Positions 1 through 8,612 of a stretch of 64,000 bases of DNA are shown one piece after another. Location of the stretch: NCBI RefSeq assembly GCF_042688525.2, contig NZ_JBHWAB010000002.1, forward strand, positions 123,241 through 187,240, in the 5' to 3' direction. The position numbers were made by a program, and so were the translations under genes. The notes below the pieces were generated by a model. That model saw only the letters and a list, made by a program, of their open reading frames with translations. It was not told where the DNA came from and did not search any database. Within the stretch, counting starts at the first letter, position 1, and each line of letters starts with the position of its first letter. This stretch comes from Haloimpatiens sp042688525 (GTDB lineage Bacteria > Bacillota > Clostridia > Clostridiales > Clostridiaceae).

Positions 1-114
1 GTTATTGATAATGGTGAAATTGTTGATATAGGAACACATGATGAACTATTAAAAAGATGTCCTCTGTATTTGAAGTTTATGGAAGATGACGATATAGTTA
101 CTAATTCTATATAA
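1..114 (+). CDS. ABC exporter, C-terminal end (partial)
   Basis: Open from the first base to a TAA at 112-114. The 37 residues include the D-G-E-I-V-D-I-G-T-H-D-E-L-L stretch found after the H-loop of ABC exporter nucleotide-binding domains, so this is the end of an ATP-binding exporter subunit whose body lies left of the window. It is followed 28 bases later by a Cys-rich peptide gene. By analogy with 46098-47783 it probably exports or processes that peptide (inference). Confidence 0.8.
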   Translation, partial: VIDNGEIVDIGTHDELLKRCPLYLKFMEDDDIVTNSI

Positions 115-142
115 ATAATAATTGTAAATGGGGGTGAAATAA

Positions 143-229
143 ATGAAATTTGTAGCAAAAATTTTAAAAGTTACAAATGTTTCTTTATCTGCAGCTTGTT
201 GTGATGGTGTTTGTGTAAATTGGTGTTAA
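143..229 (+). CDS. 28-residue Cys-rich peptide, candidate RiPP precursor
   Basis: Small gene with ribosome site GGGGTGA eight bases before the ATG. The product starts MKFVAKILKV and ends SAACCDGVCVNWC: a basic leader-like half and a tail with four Cys in 12 residues. It lies between an ABC exporter end and a PqqD-like RRE protein, which is a typical ribosomally synthesised, modified peptide (RiPP) setting. It may belong to the short clostridial Cys-rich peptide families (Clo7bot type comes to mind, from memory and untested). No modifying enzyme is visible in the window at this locus. The gene is real with good confidence; the modification class is unknown. Confidence 0.65.
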   Translation: MKFVAKILKVTNVSLSAACCDGVCVNWC

Positions 230-235
230 TAACTT

Positions 236-281
236 CCACTAAAATAACTCTATATTTTTTAATATAGAGTTATTTTAGTGG
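236..281. terminator. Perfect 20-21 bp hairpin after the peptide gene
   Basis: CCACTAAAATAACTCTATA and its exact complement flank a T-rich loop, beginning seven bases after the peptide stop codon. There is no T tract after it on the plus strand, so it may act as mRNA 3'-end stabiliser or partial terminator that raises peptide over downstream gene expression. The precursor genes at 44353-44684 are followed by a similar hairpin. Confidence 0.7.
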
Positions 282-300
282 AAAAATTGGGGGAGTTATT

Positions 301-666
301 ATGGTGCAATTAAATGATAAATTTTATACTACAAAAGATTTAAGGATGAGTGAATGTGTTAATGTTAACTATGAAGATGAACTTGTTTTGCTTACAGATC
401 CAAATTTAAAAAAATGGTTATTAATAAATAGTGGTATGTGTGAAATTATAAAAAAATGTGATGGAAATACTACTGTGTCAGAAATAATAAGTAAATTAAA
501 AAAACAATATCCAAATAATTACAACGAAGAAATGAGTAAAAATATAATACAAGTTTTAAATAGTTTATATAATGAAAATTTAATATTTAGGGGTACAGCC
601 GACATACATGTAAAAATGAGCCACATGCTGGATAAAAATTCCAATATGTGGCTTTTACTATTTTGA
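301..666 (+). CDS. PqqD-like RiPP recognition element protein
   Basis: 121 residues with ribosome site GGGGGAG before ATG 301. Residues about 25-95 match the PqqD fold (winged-helix RRE): LLTDPNLKKWLLINSG, then an I-I-K-K-C-D-G-N-T-T-V-S-E-I helix and V-L-N-S-L-Y-N-E-N-L-I at the end. RREs bind the leader of a precursor peptide and present it to the modifying enzyme, here presumably the peptide at 143-229. The last about 22 residues are encoded across a terminator hairpin (619-653) and do not look like protein. The gene may therefore be the truncated stump of a longer protein, such as an RRE fused to a radical SAM enzyme. Confidence 0.7.
   Translation: MVQLNDKFYTTKDLRMSECVNVNYEDELVLLTDPNLKKWLLINSGMCEIIKKCDGNTTVSEIISKLKKQYPNNYNEEMSKNIIQVLNSLYNENLIFRGTADIHVKMSHMLDKNSNMWLLLF
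619..653 (+). terminator. Rho-independent terminator inside the end of the RRE gene
   Basis: Stem AGCCACATGCTGGA pairs with TCCAATATGTGGCT (one mismatch, one G-T) and is followed by TTTTACTATTTT. A terminator within a reading frame implies the original 3' end of the RRE gene was lost. Confidence 0.75.
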
Positions 667-726
667 TTATTATTTTTAGTAATTGGTGAACAATATAAGA
701 AAATTGTGAACTAAATATCAATTGTT

Positions 727-1257
727 TTATTTCATCTGGTAATGGAGTTCGACAAATTGATTGAATCTCCTTAGCCCCTTTAACTTTAGTTCTAACTCAA
801 AATCATTTTTTTTAAATAAAGGTATTCCATGACCTATTAGTGTAGGTGATATAGTAATAATAAATTCGTCAACTAAACTTTCTTTAATAAAAGAATTTAG
901 AAGAACACCACCGCCAACAAGCCATATGTTTCCGCCATCCAGTCTTTTGATTTTATTTGTAAATTCCACTACATCTTGATTAATAAATTCTACATTTTCA
1001 TTCTTACCTTTTTCTGATTTAGAAAATACATAACACTTTTTATTCTTATAAGGAAATTTACCTTTTTCTTTCTCAATAATCCAGTCATAAGTTCTTCTAC
1101 CAATTAGAATAGTATCAACTGTGTTGTAGAATTCAGAATATCCATTATCTCCTTCACCTTCAGTTTTAAACAACCATTCCAAGGAATCATCTTCTGTCGC
1201 TATGTAACCATCTAAACTTGTTGCAATATATAAAACTAATTTTCTATTGTTGAGCAT
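727..1257 (-). CDS. RibD C-terminal/dihydrofolate reductase-like protein
   Basis: 176 residues, ATG preceded by GGAGG. Opens KLVLYIATSLDGYIATEDDS and carries I-L-I-G-R-R-T-Y-D-W and W-L-V-G-G-G-V-L-L, the NADPH-binding and substrate motifs of the stand-alone RibD-C family (YyaP/YwjB type), which is distantly related to dihydrofolate reductase. Length fits the family. These are probably NADPH-dependent reductases of unknown substrate. A monocistronic gene, convergent with the RRE gene. Confidence 0.85.
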   Translation of the reverse strand: MLNNRKLVLYIATSLDGYIATEDDSLEWLFKTEGEGDNGYSEFYNTVDTILIGRRTYDWIIEKEKGKFPYKNKKCYVFSKSEKGKNENVEFINQDVVEFTNKIKRLDGGNIWLVGGGVLLNSFIKESLVDEFIITISPTLIGHGIPLFKKNDFELELKLKGLRRFNQFVELHYQMK

Positions 1258-1373
1258 CTATAAACCTCCATATTTATAAAATTCAATCTAATTTTAAAAT
1301 ATAATTAGTGAACAATATCGTACGACTGCGAAATAACTCTTAAGTAAATTGTACCATTAAAAATAATAGTTTA

Positions 1374-2114
1374 CTATTGTTTAGAGTGGGTTTTGTCGGA
1401 AATGTTGGCGCTACCCCTACCTTGTAATGTATAGTTTGTAACCTCTTCATCAAGATTAAATCCAAAAGTAGGATATTTAGGGGTACCTTCTACATCAAAT
1501 ATCCATATAGGATAACAAGATAATATTCCACCATCTACAATGTAGTTATTTTTTAATTTTACTGGTTCAAAGAAAAATGGTATACTCATACTCATTCTTA
1601 CAGCTTTAGAAATCTCAAATTCCATAGGATCTATTCCATACTTTTTAAGATTATCAGGTAAAATTAACATGGTGCCTGTGCTTACATCAGCAGCAACTAT
1701 TTTAAGTCTTGATTCTCCATTTATACATACATCTTTAAATTTAGTTTTTCCCTTTGCTTTTAAATGATTATACATCCATTTTTCAAAATAATCTCCACTA
1801 TAAAGTCCTTTATCCATAAATAAGTTGTATGCATGTGATGATTTTTCTAATATATTACCTGTATCAAATATAGATATGTTTTTATCTAAAAATTTGTTGT
1901 AATCTGTATTAACTATTAGTTCTCTTAGTTCTTTTCCAGAATAGCCTACAGCTAAAAGAGAAGCTATTATAGAACCTGCTGATGTTCCAGCACATCTATT
2001 TAATTCATATCCTTCTTCTTCAAGTCTACATATTGCCCCTACAAAAGCAACTCCCTTAACTCCTCCTCCTTCAAATACTCCATCATACTTTTTAATATTA
2101 TTTGCATTTGTCAT
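1374..2114 (-). CDS. Patatin-like phospholipase
   Basis: Lipid acyl hydrolase. The oxyanion-hole motif G-G-G-V-K-G is near residue 17, the nucleophile elbow G-T-S-A-G near residue 44 (Ser), and the catalytic Asp lies in D-G-G near residue 195. Start chosen at ATG 2114 (6 bases after AAAGGGTG); a GTG nine bases further out overlaps the ribosome site. About 246 residues is short for clostridial patatins, and the tail after T-N-Y-T-L looks unrelated, so the C-terminus may be truncated. All catalytic residues are present. Confidence 0.85.
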   Translation of the reverse strand: MTNANNIKKYDGVFEGGGVKGVAFVGAICRLEEEGYELNRCAGTSAGSIIASLLAVGYSGKELRELIVNTDYNKFLDKNISIFDTGNILEKSSHAYNLFMDKGLYSGDYFEKWMYNHLKAKGKTKFKDVCINGESRLKIVAADVSTGTMLILPDNLKKYGIDPMEFEISKAVRMSMSIPFFFEPVKLKNNYIVDGGILSCYPIWIFDVEGTPKYPTFGFNLDEEVTNYTLQGRGSANISDKTHSKQ

Positions 2115-2123
2115 TAATATCAC

Positions 2124-2504
2124 CCTTTCTAATTAATAATTGTCTTACTGGACAGTTTGTTGTGTCTTACACTTTATACAGATGGTGAGAATTTATATAA
2201 AGTATTTTCAGTTTACTTTTTATGATTTTTTACCATCTATATATAATAAGGAGATTTTTAGAGGATGTTTTAGAAAATTTTTTTCTAGAGCGTATTTTTA
2301 TTGATTAAATGTATTAAGAAATTGGAGTACAATTCACTCTAAATAATAGTAATATATCACGCATAATGGTATTATTTACCTATAAGCTGATTTGTAATTA
2401 TATTAAAAGGTGAAGTAAATGTTATTTATATAATATACAGATAAATAGTCATTTATGAAGTTAATTTATATTCAAATTATTTATATATAGGAGGTAAAAT
2501 TTTA
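2124..2504. other. Intergenic region, no gene seen
   Basis: About 380 AT-rich bases between divergent genes. No plausible ORF with a ribosome site. A weak inverted repeat AGATGGT (2180) / ACCATCT (2232) is the only structure noted. It presumably carries the promoters for the patatin and methyltransferase genes. Confidence 0.5.
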
Positions 2505-3362
2505 ATGAAAAAAATCCAAGATTTACTCATGTGTCCTTTATGCAAATGTGACTTGTCTGAAAAATTAGAATGTACGAAATGTGGAAATAAATACTCTTAT
2601 GAGCACGGCGTTTTTAATGTTGTTTCTCCAAAATTGTCAAGTAATCAGGAGATATTGTGGAAAATAACAGATGATATGATTGAAAACGATATTGAAGCTA
2701 CAAAACAGAAAGATAATGATAATGCCTCTATTAAAGATTATAATGCACATAAAAATAAAGAAACGCTTGAGGCACAAAAAATGCAGCGTAAGTACATGGA
2801 CAGCTTGATTGAAGGTTTTTCAGGTACTGTTTGTGACCTTTCTACGGGAATGGGCAGCATGCTTCAAAAAATGCTCAACTCAAATAATAAAAATTTCTCT
2901 ATTGTTTGCACTGATATAGATAAACACATATTAATGTGGACGAGAAAATTAAAGCAAACAGATAATCATAGAGTATTCTATGTAGCAACTGATGGTAGAT
3001 ATATGTCAATAAAGGATAAAAGCTTCGATTACATTACTTCATTAGCCGCATTTGGAAATATTCCGGAGAGTGATAAGGTTGTAAAAGAATTGTATCGAAT
3101 ACTTAAACCTAATGGCAAAATCATCATTCAAGGCAATTATATTGAAAAAAACAGTAAAAGCTTTGAGCTTGCCCAAAGCAAAGGTCTTGAACGAGGTTTG
3201 GTTGAAGAATATTTGATTAATGATTTGAGAAATGCAGGTTTTGAAAATATTATATCAACGGTTGTAGCTAAAGCTGTATGGGCAGAAAATCCATATGATT
3301 TAATTCCTGCGGCAGGCGATACTCAGCGTTATTGCATAATTCAAGCTCAACGCGCAAAATGA
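2505..3362 (+). CDS. SAM-dependent methyltransferase with N-terminal zinc ribbon
   Basis: 285 residues, AGGAGG seven to ten bases before ATG. Residues 9-30 contain paired C-P-L-C and C-T-K-C (a Trm112-like zinc ribbon), as in RlmA-type methyltransferases. Motif I is VCDLSTGMGSML near residue 110, and motif II/III carries T-D-I-D. Class I (Methyltransf_11) fold. The zinc ribbon suggests an RNA substrate by analogy with RlmA, but overall similarity is not enough to claim it. Stand-alone gene. Confidence 0.8.
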   Translation: MKKIQDLLMCPLCKCDLSEKLECTKCGNKYSYEHGVFNVVSPKLSSNQEILWKITDDMIENDIEATKQKDNDNASIKDYNAHKNKETLEAQKMQRKYMDSLIEGFSGTVCDLSTGMGSMLQKMLNSNNKNFSIVCTDIDKHILMWTRKLKQTDNHRVFYVATDGRYMSIKDKSFDYITSLAAFGNIPESDKVVKELYRILKPNGKIIIQGNYIEKNSKSFELAQSKGLERGLVEEYLINDLRNAGFENIISTVVAKAVWAENPYDLIPAAGDTQRYCIIQAQRAK

Positions 3363-3397
3363 ACATAATATGAATTTGATAGATTCCTTTTTTTCGA

Positions 3398-3441
3398 GGA
3401 ACATACATAGATTTGTGTAAATCAAATATATGTATGTTCTC
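3398..3441. repeat. Solo IS256-type terminal repeat, palindromic
   Basis: GGAACATACATAGATTTGTG followed by its imperfect inverse ending ATGTATGTTCTC. The same palindromic end occurs at the right end of the complete element at 30430-30471. This looks like a relic of an insertion sequence end. It lies 35 bases after the methyltransferase stop and could serve as a terminator-like hairpin. Confidence 0.6.
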
Positions 3442-3523
3442 ACTTTTAATATTAGTATTTTTATAGTTCTAGCTAGATATTTATCTTTAATATGAACCAC
3501 TTCATCTAATCATCTTTGTCTTT

Positions 3524-3854
3524 TTAAAAAGATTTACCATTATTATTTTGTATAAAATCACATATAGCATTTGAAATTTGCTCAATTTGTTTACAATCTA
3601 TAATATCAGGAGTATCAGTAGGCTTATGAATAAATTTTTTTATATATTCTTGTTCTATATTAATGTTAGGAATTGACTTTTCTTCAAAACTTTTATAATC
3701 GCTTACTGATCTTTTTACTTGTGCATCAGAAAACGCGATTTTATTTTTTATCATACAAGCTTTCATACTATCATATAATTTATCAGAAATTTTACTTTTA
3801 CATTTTATATAATTGAATTTTCCTCTGGTGACAGATACCGTTTTATCACCCTAT
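3524..3854 (-). pseudogene. Hypothetical gene fragment
   Basis: An 80-residue frame (3524-3766) starts at an ATG without ribosome site and stays open upstream to 3854. A GTG with a ribosome site next to the preceding stop codon begins another frame (IKRYLSPEENSII) that stops after 14 residues. A frameshift between the two frames would restore one longer gene, translationally coupled to 3855-4292. I do not recognise the family. The C-terminus ends Q-I-S-N-A-I-C-D-F-I-Q-N-N. Confidence 0.35.
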
Positions 3855-4292
3855 TTAAGCCTCTTCTTGCTTATCAAAAATATACCAAGTATTATTGACT
3901 TTTTTGATAATATATTTTACTGGAATATTCCAAGAACCGCCTATTTCTTTATTATTAGCATCACATACTGAAACAGAATAGATCATATTTAAATATGTTT
4001 TTTTTAATATTGTTCTTTTTGAAGTCAATTTTAATTCAAACATATTTATTTTATATGGCTTTTTAAATGTTGAATTACCTCTATATGTTTCAAATGCATT
4101 AACTTTATCGAATATTTCTCTCGGCATATGTTTAGATATTTCTTTAGTATAACCATTTGGGGTTATATATGCTTCCTTTATAAAATTATAAAATTCTTGT
4201 TTAGTTACTAAATTATGATTAGTATTTTTAATAAAAAAACCAATTGTTAATATACTTAATGCAATTATAATTAATATAAATTTCTTTTTCAT
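3855..4292 (-). CDS. Membrane-anchored hypothetical protein
   Basis: 145 residues with GAGGCG before ATG. One N-terminal hydrophobic segment (residues 5-21) is followed by a soluble, probably extracytoplasmic domain ending in W-Y-I-F-D. The N-A-F-E-T-Y-R-G-N-S-T-F and V-N-N-T-W-Y-I pattern recalls NTF2-like/DUF4829-type secreted proteins, but I cannot assign a family. The stop lies next to the putative start of the broken gene 3524-3854. Confidence 0.6.
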   Translation of the reverse strand: MKKKFILIIIALSILTIGFFIKNTNHNLVTKQEFYNFIKEAYITPNGYTKEISKHMPREIFDKVNAFETYRGNSTFKKPYKINMFELKLTSKRTILKKTYLNMIYSVSVCDANNKEIGGSWNIPVKYIIKKVNNTWYIFDKQEEA

Positions 4293-4549
4293 ATTATTCG
4301 CCTCTTTATTTAAATAATATTTAACATATATATTGTAACATTATTTCAAAAATATAAAAAAATAAATTTTAATGAAAAATATTTAAAATATCATAGGAGT
4401 ATTAACTTTAATACTTTAGAAAATATTTCATATTTTTATACTATAATAGACTTACCTTAAAGACAATAGCAAAACAGAAGTAGCTACATTATGTAGCTAA
4501 TGTTTTTAAAAACAAAATAATAATTTTTGAAGAAAGGGTTTTGTATATA

Positions 4550-5158
4550 ATGAAAGTAAAATTTTTTAAAAAAGAAATTATTCTTGTTATTTTATGCTTA
4601 TTATTTTCAAATATATTAGTTGGTTGTTCTATTAATATATGTCTAAATGATTCTGACAATAAGAAAAGCTCTTCAATATCACAGGACGCAAAAAAAGAAA
4701 TATCAAAAAATTCTTCTAAAAAAGTAAATCCAACTGAAAAATTAGAAAAAGATGAAAATAATAAAAATAGTACTTCTCCACAAACAGCTAAAGTAAACAG
4801 TAAAGTTCAATTATATGAAGGTGCCTATTTTGATGATAGCTGCTTTGGAGATCATATCTTGACAACCTTCTATGAAGTTGTTATTTCTAATATAACGGAT
4901 ACTTCTTTTGATTTTACTGTCTATCTAGTAAATGAGCAAACAAAAGACAAAAAAGTTATTTTTCTTACTAATACAGCCGTTTTTACAGGAAATGGAACAG
5001 AAGCTGCTTTTTATGGAAAGAATTATACCCTTCATTTTACATTTCCAAACTATCATAATGCATATCCTGTTGTAACAGATATGGAGGTATCTGGATTTGA
5101 TCCATTGGAAGGTAAAACTTTCGTTAATAACGGAATACCAGGACATGAATTTGGTTAA
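4550..5158 (+). CDS. Secreted lipoprotein
   Basis: About 202 residues from ATG 4550, AGAAAGGG 11 bases upstream; a TTG nine bases earlier is too close to the ribosome site. Type II signal peptide with lipobox L-V-G-C near residue 27, then a Ser/Lys/Asn-rich linker (about 35-85) and a compact C-terminal domain (about 90-200) rich in aromatic residues. Function unknown. It is convergent with the FtsX-type permease and shares a terminator with it. Confidence 0.75.
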   Translation: MKVKFFKKEIILVILCLLFSNILVGCSINICLNDSDNKKSSSISQDAKKEISKNSSKKVNPTEKLEKDENNKNSTSPQTAKVNSKVQLYEGAYFDDSCFGDHILTTFYEVVISNITDTSFDFTVYLVNEQTKDKKVIFLTNTAVFTGNGTEAAFYGKNYTLHFTFPNYHNAYPVVTDMEVSGFDPLEGKTFVNNGIPGHEFG

Positions 5159-5161
5159 TAA

Positions 5162-5180
5162 AAGCACCCTAAGGGTGCTT
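5162..5180. terminator. Bidirectional terminator
   Basis: AAGCACCCTAAGGGTGCTT followed by ATTTTATATT, between the convergent lipoprotein and permease genes. A nearly identical hairpin is present at 13724-13742. Confidence 0.8.
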
Positions 5181-5183
5181 ATT

Positions 5184-7820
5184 TTATATTGTTTTGTCTT
5201 TAATTGCATCTATTATAGTATCATTTTTAATAGATTTTGATGAAAATTTATATGAAAGTGCAATACATAAAATCATAATAGCAGTATAAATTAGAATTTC
5301 TAAAATTGGGCAAAAGAGCATGAATTCAGTCCAGGTAACTAATGTTATCCTCAACATTAACCAACAAATTAAGAATAAAAATGGAATACTAATGAGAATT
5401 GGCCTTATCACAAAGAACATTCCTTCTAGTAATAACATTTTATTTATTCCTTTTGGAGTTAGTCCAGTTGAACGAAATACAGCAAATTCTCTTCTGCGGA
5501 GTTTAAGATTATTACTGACAGTAGAAAAAGTATTAACTATTCCAATGGCTCCAATCATTAAAGCTATAGCTAAAACAGTACTTTTCACAGACATTTCTTT
5601 AAGTTTTCGATTATTTTGTTCTTCTAATAGGCTCCATATATTAAAATCTTCAGAACCGAGATAATAACTACAAATTTGTGTTAATTTTTTCTTAACTTGA
5701 GAACTTGCCTTATCACCAACCACTAAATCAATTTTCATTTTTTTTCTTGAAAGTAAATGTTCAGATTTAAAATTATCAGTTATATCTTTATATACTTTCA
5801 TAGGTACAATAAATGCTACACTATATCTATTTGAATCCAAATCACATGGTGAAACCTCTGTAACAGCTCCAACTTTTACATTGAAATTATAATCTGTATT
5901 CATATAATCTGCAATTTTCTCATTTATAAGCAGCTTATCGTTTTTCTTAACATTTAACATTGGTATTTTTTCTATAGTTTTTGAAGTATTGGACCTATGA
6001 TATGTACTATCTAATAATACTCCTTTTGGCACTCCTTCTTTATAATATGCCTTAGCATCAGCTCCAATTTTTTTACAATATTTTTCAAATGACATGTTAC
6101 TCAATCCAACTAAATTCACAATAATCCTATACTTCCCATTTTTATTCAATACATTATATTTATATGAGTTTATACTTGTAAAACCTCCCAATCTAGAAAA
6201 AGCAGTAGACTCTTGCTCTGGTTTAACATAGGTTGAAGTACGTATCATTCTGCTAACAACACTATCTTTTACTTCATTAAGACCTAGAATTTTTTTCATC
6301 ATTTCATCACTTGGTTCATGTGTAATATTTAGATCAAGACTCATATCATAGTAAATTTTTTCTTCATTTCTTGAGATTGCATAATTATATGTAGATGTAA
6401 TACAAAAATATACAGAAACCAAAATAAAACACATAGAAAGAGATATAATGGCTGTACGAAATTTTCTTTTGTTAGCAGAAAACTGTACTAATGCTAATTC
6501 ACCTTCTATACCAAATAATTTTTTTATAATTGGATGTGACTTTTGTTTTTTAGATTTCATTTTATTATCATTTTGCCTTATTGATTCAATAGGTGGTACT
6601 TTTGCAACCTTTCTTGCAGGAATATAAGCAGAAACTAAAACGGTAATAAGTGAAATAATGATAGCAAAAGAAATTACATACCAAGAAAAAGAAATTTCTA
6701 TATTACTATAATCTTCTATACCACTAAGAATTCCATTTATTTTTGAAACTACAACATTACTAAATATATATCCTATAATTATTCCAATTGGTATCTGAGG
6801 AATACACAGTAATAGCCCTTCATATAAAACTGAATATTTAATTTGCTTTGGTGTTGCGCCTAAGCTTTTTAAAATACCAAGTTCTTTTATTCTACTATTA
6901 GCAGATAATGAAAAAGCATTATAAATAATGATAATAAATGTACCCATAACCAGTAAAAGCATTGCTATTATCATTATTGGTAATATTAAACAAGTAATAT
7001 CCATCTCATTTTTGTCTTTAATTGCATATAAATTTAGCAATTGTTTATTATAAACAATACAATATTTGCCGTATTCATCTTTTTTGAATCCAATGGATTT
7101 TGCAATTTTAGGCAATGTTTTATAAATTTTACGAGGATTTTGCATATTAATATAAACAGTTAATTCATCATTAGGCTTGATGCGTGAACGCTCTAAGTAC
7201 CCCATTGCAATATACCCAGGATATGCAGAAACACCTGAAACATCTAACTTACCTACTATAGTATAAGTATTTTTTCCAGTTGATTTGAAATACTCTCCTT
7301 TTCTTTTCTGAGAATTAGTTTCAATTAATTTGTCCCCAAGCATTCGATTTCCAATAGGAAGAACTACTTTATCGCCTATTTTATATGAAGGATTATCCTC
7401 AAAAAATACTTTGGATACTACAATTTCTCCATAAGCTTTAGGTAATCTACCTTCCATAAGTGTATTTTTTAAGCTCATTTCATTCCAAAAATTTGAGTCT
7501 GCATCTCTCATTAATAGATAGGAACGTTTAGTATTTGAAAGTTTTGCAGTGACCCACTGTCCTTTTATCATAGTCATTTTGACTTCTGGATTTTCATTAA
7601 TATATTTTATCTTATCTCCAGAAACGGACTCCCTTAGCTCTCCATGCCAATAACCTGTATTTTTAATTACTGTTTTCACTTTAGCCTTCCATATAGTATG
7701 TCCAAATATGCATAATGAACATAAAAGTGCTGAGGCAATTGAAATAGCAATCATTATAGAGATTGTATGTCTCTTATTATTTTTCAAATGATGAAATGTG
7801 TATTCATTAATTATATTCAT
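5184..7820 (-). CDS. FtsX/MacB-type ABC transporter permease
   Basis: 878 residues, with two FtsX domains. The first membrane segment is near residues 20-42, followed by a large extracytoplasmic domain. Three segments cluster near 280-400 with the family motif K-E-L-G-I-L-K-S-L-G-A-T. A second outside domain follows, then a last set of three segments beginning near 735 with R-R-R-E-F-A-V-F-R-S-T-G-L-T. Such permeases work with a LolD/MacB-like ATPase in export of, or resistance to, antimicrobial peptides. The ATPase start overlaps this gene by four bases, and the operon also holds a two-component system, as in Bce/Cpr-like peptide-resistance modules (inference). Confidence 0.85.
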   Translation of the reverse strand: MNIINEYTFHHLKNNKRHTISIMIAISIASALLCSLCIFGHTIWKAKVKTVIKNTGYWHGELRESVSGDKIKYINENPEVKMTMIKGQWVTAKLSNTKRSYLLMRDADSNFWNEMSLKNTLMEGRLPKAYGEIVVSKVFFEDNPSYKIGDKVVLPIGNRMLGDKLIETNSQKRKGEYFKSTGKNTYTIVGKLDVSGVSAYPGYIAMGYLERSRIKPNDELTVYINMQNPRKIYKTLPKIAKSIGFKKDEYGKYCIVYNKQLLNLYAIKDKNEMDITCLILPIMIIAMLLLVMGTFIIIIYNAFSLSANSRIKELGILKSLGATPKQIKYSVLYEGLLLCIPQIPIGIIIGYIFSNVVVSKINGILSGIEDYSNIEISFSWYVISFAIIISLITVLVSAYIPARKVAKVPPIESIRQNDNKMKSKKQKSHPIIKKLFGIEGELALVQFSANKRKFRTAIISLSMCFILVSVYFCITSTYNYAISRNEEKIYYDMSLDLNITHEPSDEMMKKILGLNEVKDSVVSRMIRTSTYVKPEQESTAFSRLGGFTSINSYKYNVLNKNGKYRIIVNLVGLSNMSFEKYCKKIGADAKAYYKEGVPKGVLLDSTYHRSNTSKTIEKIPMLNVKKNDKLLINEKIADYMNTDYNFNVKVGAVTEVSPCDLDSNRYSVAFIVPMKVYKDITDNFKSEHLLSRKKMKIDLVVGDKASSQVKKKLTQICSYYLGSEDFNIWSLLEEQNNRKLKEMSVKSTVLAIALMIGAIGIVNTFSTVSNNLKLRRREFAVFRSTGLTPKGINKMLLLEGMFFVIRPILISIPFLFLICWLMLRITLVTWTEFMLFCPILEILIYTAIMILCIALSYKFSSKSIKNDTIIDAIKDKTI

Positions 7821-8500
7821 TTATTAATCACCTCATCTGAAGAAATTCTCCCATCCTCTATAGTAATCATTCTATCTGCCTCTAAAGCAATTTTTTCATC
7901 ATGAGTAATAAGCACAATAGTCTGCTTATATTTTTTATTTGAGAGTTTTAACATCTCAAGAACTCCTTCAGAGTTTTTTCTGTCAAGATTTCCTGTTGGT
8001 TCATCTGCTAGAATAATTGATGGTTGATAAATTAAAGAACGTCCAATAGCAACCCTTTGCTGCTGACCACCTGAAAGCTGATTTGGTAAATGATTAAGTC
8101 TATTCTCTAAACCAAGCATTTTTACAATCTCATCAAAGTGTTCTTTTTTCGGTTTTCTACCATCTAATAACATTGGCAGTAATATATTTTTTTCAACGTT
8201 AAGAGTAGGAATAAGATTGTAAAACTGATAAATTAGTCCTACTTTTCGACGGCGAAATAAAGCAAGTTGTGTCTCATTCAACGATACAATATCAGTATCT
8301 TCAATATATACTTTTCCTTTTGTAGGTCGATCTACTCCACCCAGCATATGTAAAAGTGTAGATTTTCCTGAGCCACTTGCTCCTATAATTGAAACAAATT
8401 CTCCTTTATTTATACTTAGGCTCAAATTATCAAGTGCAGTAACCTTTGTGTTTCCCTTTCCATAAATTTTTGTTAGATCTTCAGTTCGTAATATTTCCAA
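7817..8500 (-). CDS. ABC transporter ATP-binding protein (MacB/LolD type)
   Basis: 227 residues starting at TTG with GAAAGGGG upstream. Walker A is G-A-S-G-S-G-K-S-T near 39, the signature L-S-G-G-Q-Q-Q-R near 142, Walker B I-I-L-A-D-E-P-T, and the H-loop L-I-T-H-D. The K-V-G-L-I-Y-Q-F-Y-N-L-I-P-T-L-N motif is typical of MacB-like ATPases. It powers the permease encoded by the overlapping downstream gene. Confidence 0.9.
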   Translation of the reverse strand: MEILRTEDLTKIYGKGNTKVTALDNLSLSINKGEFVSIIGASGSGKSTLLHMLGGVDRPTKGKVYIEDTDIVSLNETQLALFRRRKVGLIYQFYNLIPTLNVEKNILLPMLLDGRKPKKEHFDEIVKMLGLENRLNHLPNQLSGGQQQRVAIGRSLIYQPSIILADEPTGNLDRKNSEGVLEMLKLSNKKYKQTIVLITHDEKIALEADRMITIEDGRISSDEVINK

Positions 8501-8612
8501 GTTATTTTCCCCTTTCTTTAATAAAGGCTATTTCCATAATATTTAACATTTTAGTCCTTATTTTTTTCTTTTGAACCTAATTATATATTGGTTAAGTGAC
8601 ATCTCGGTGACA

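Noticed and set aside
3300..3500. 66-codon minus-strand frame
   Set aside because: Overlaps the methyltransferase end and the solo IS terminal repeat; no ribosome site and no family pattern.
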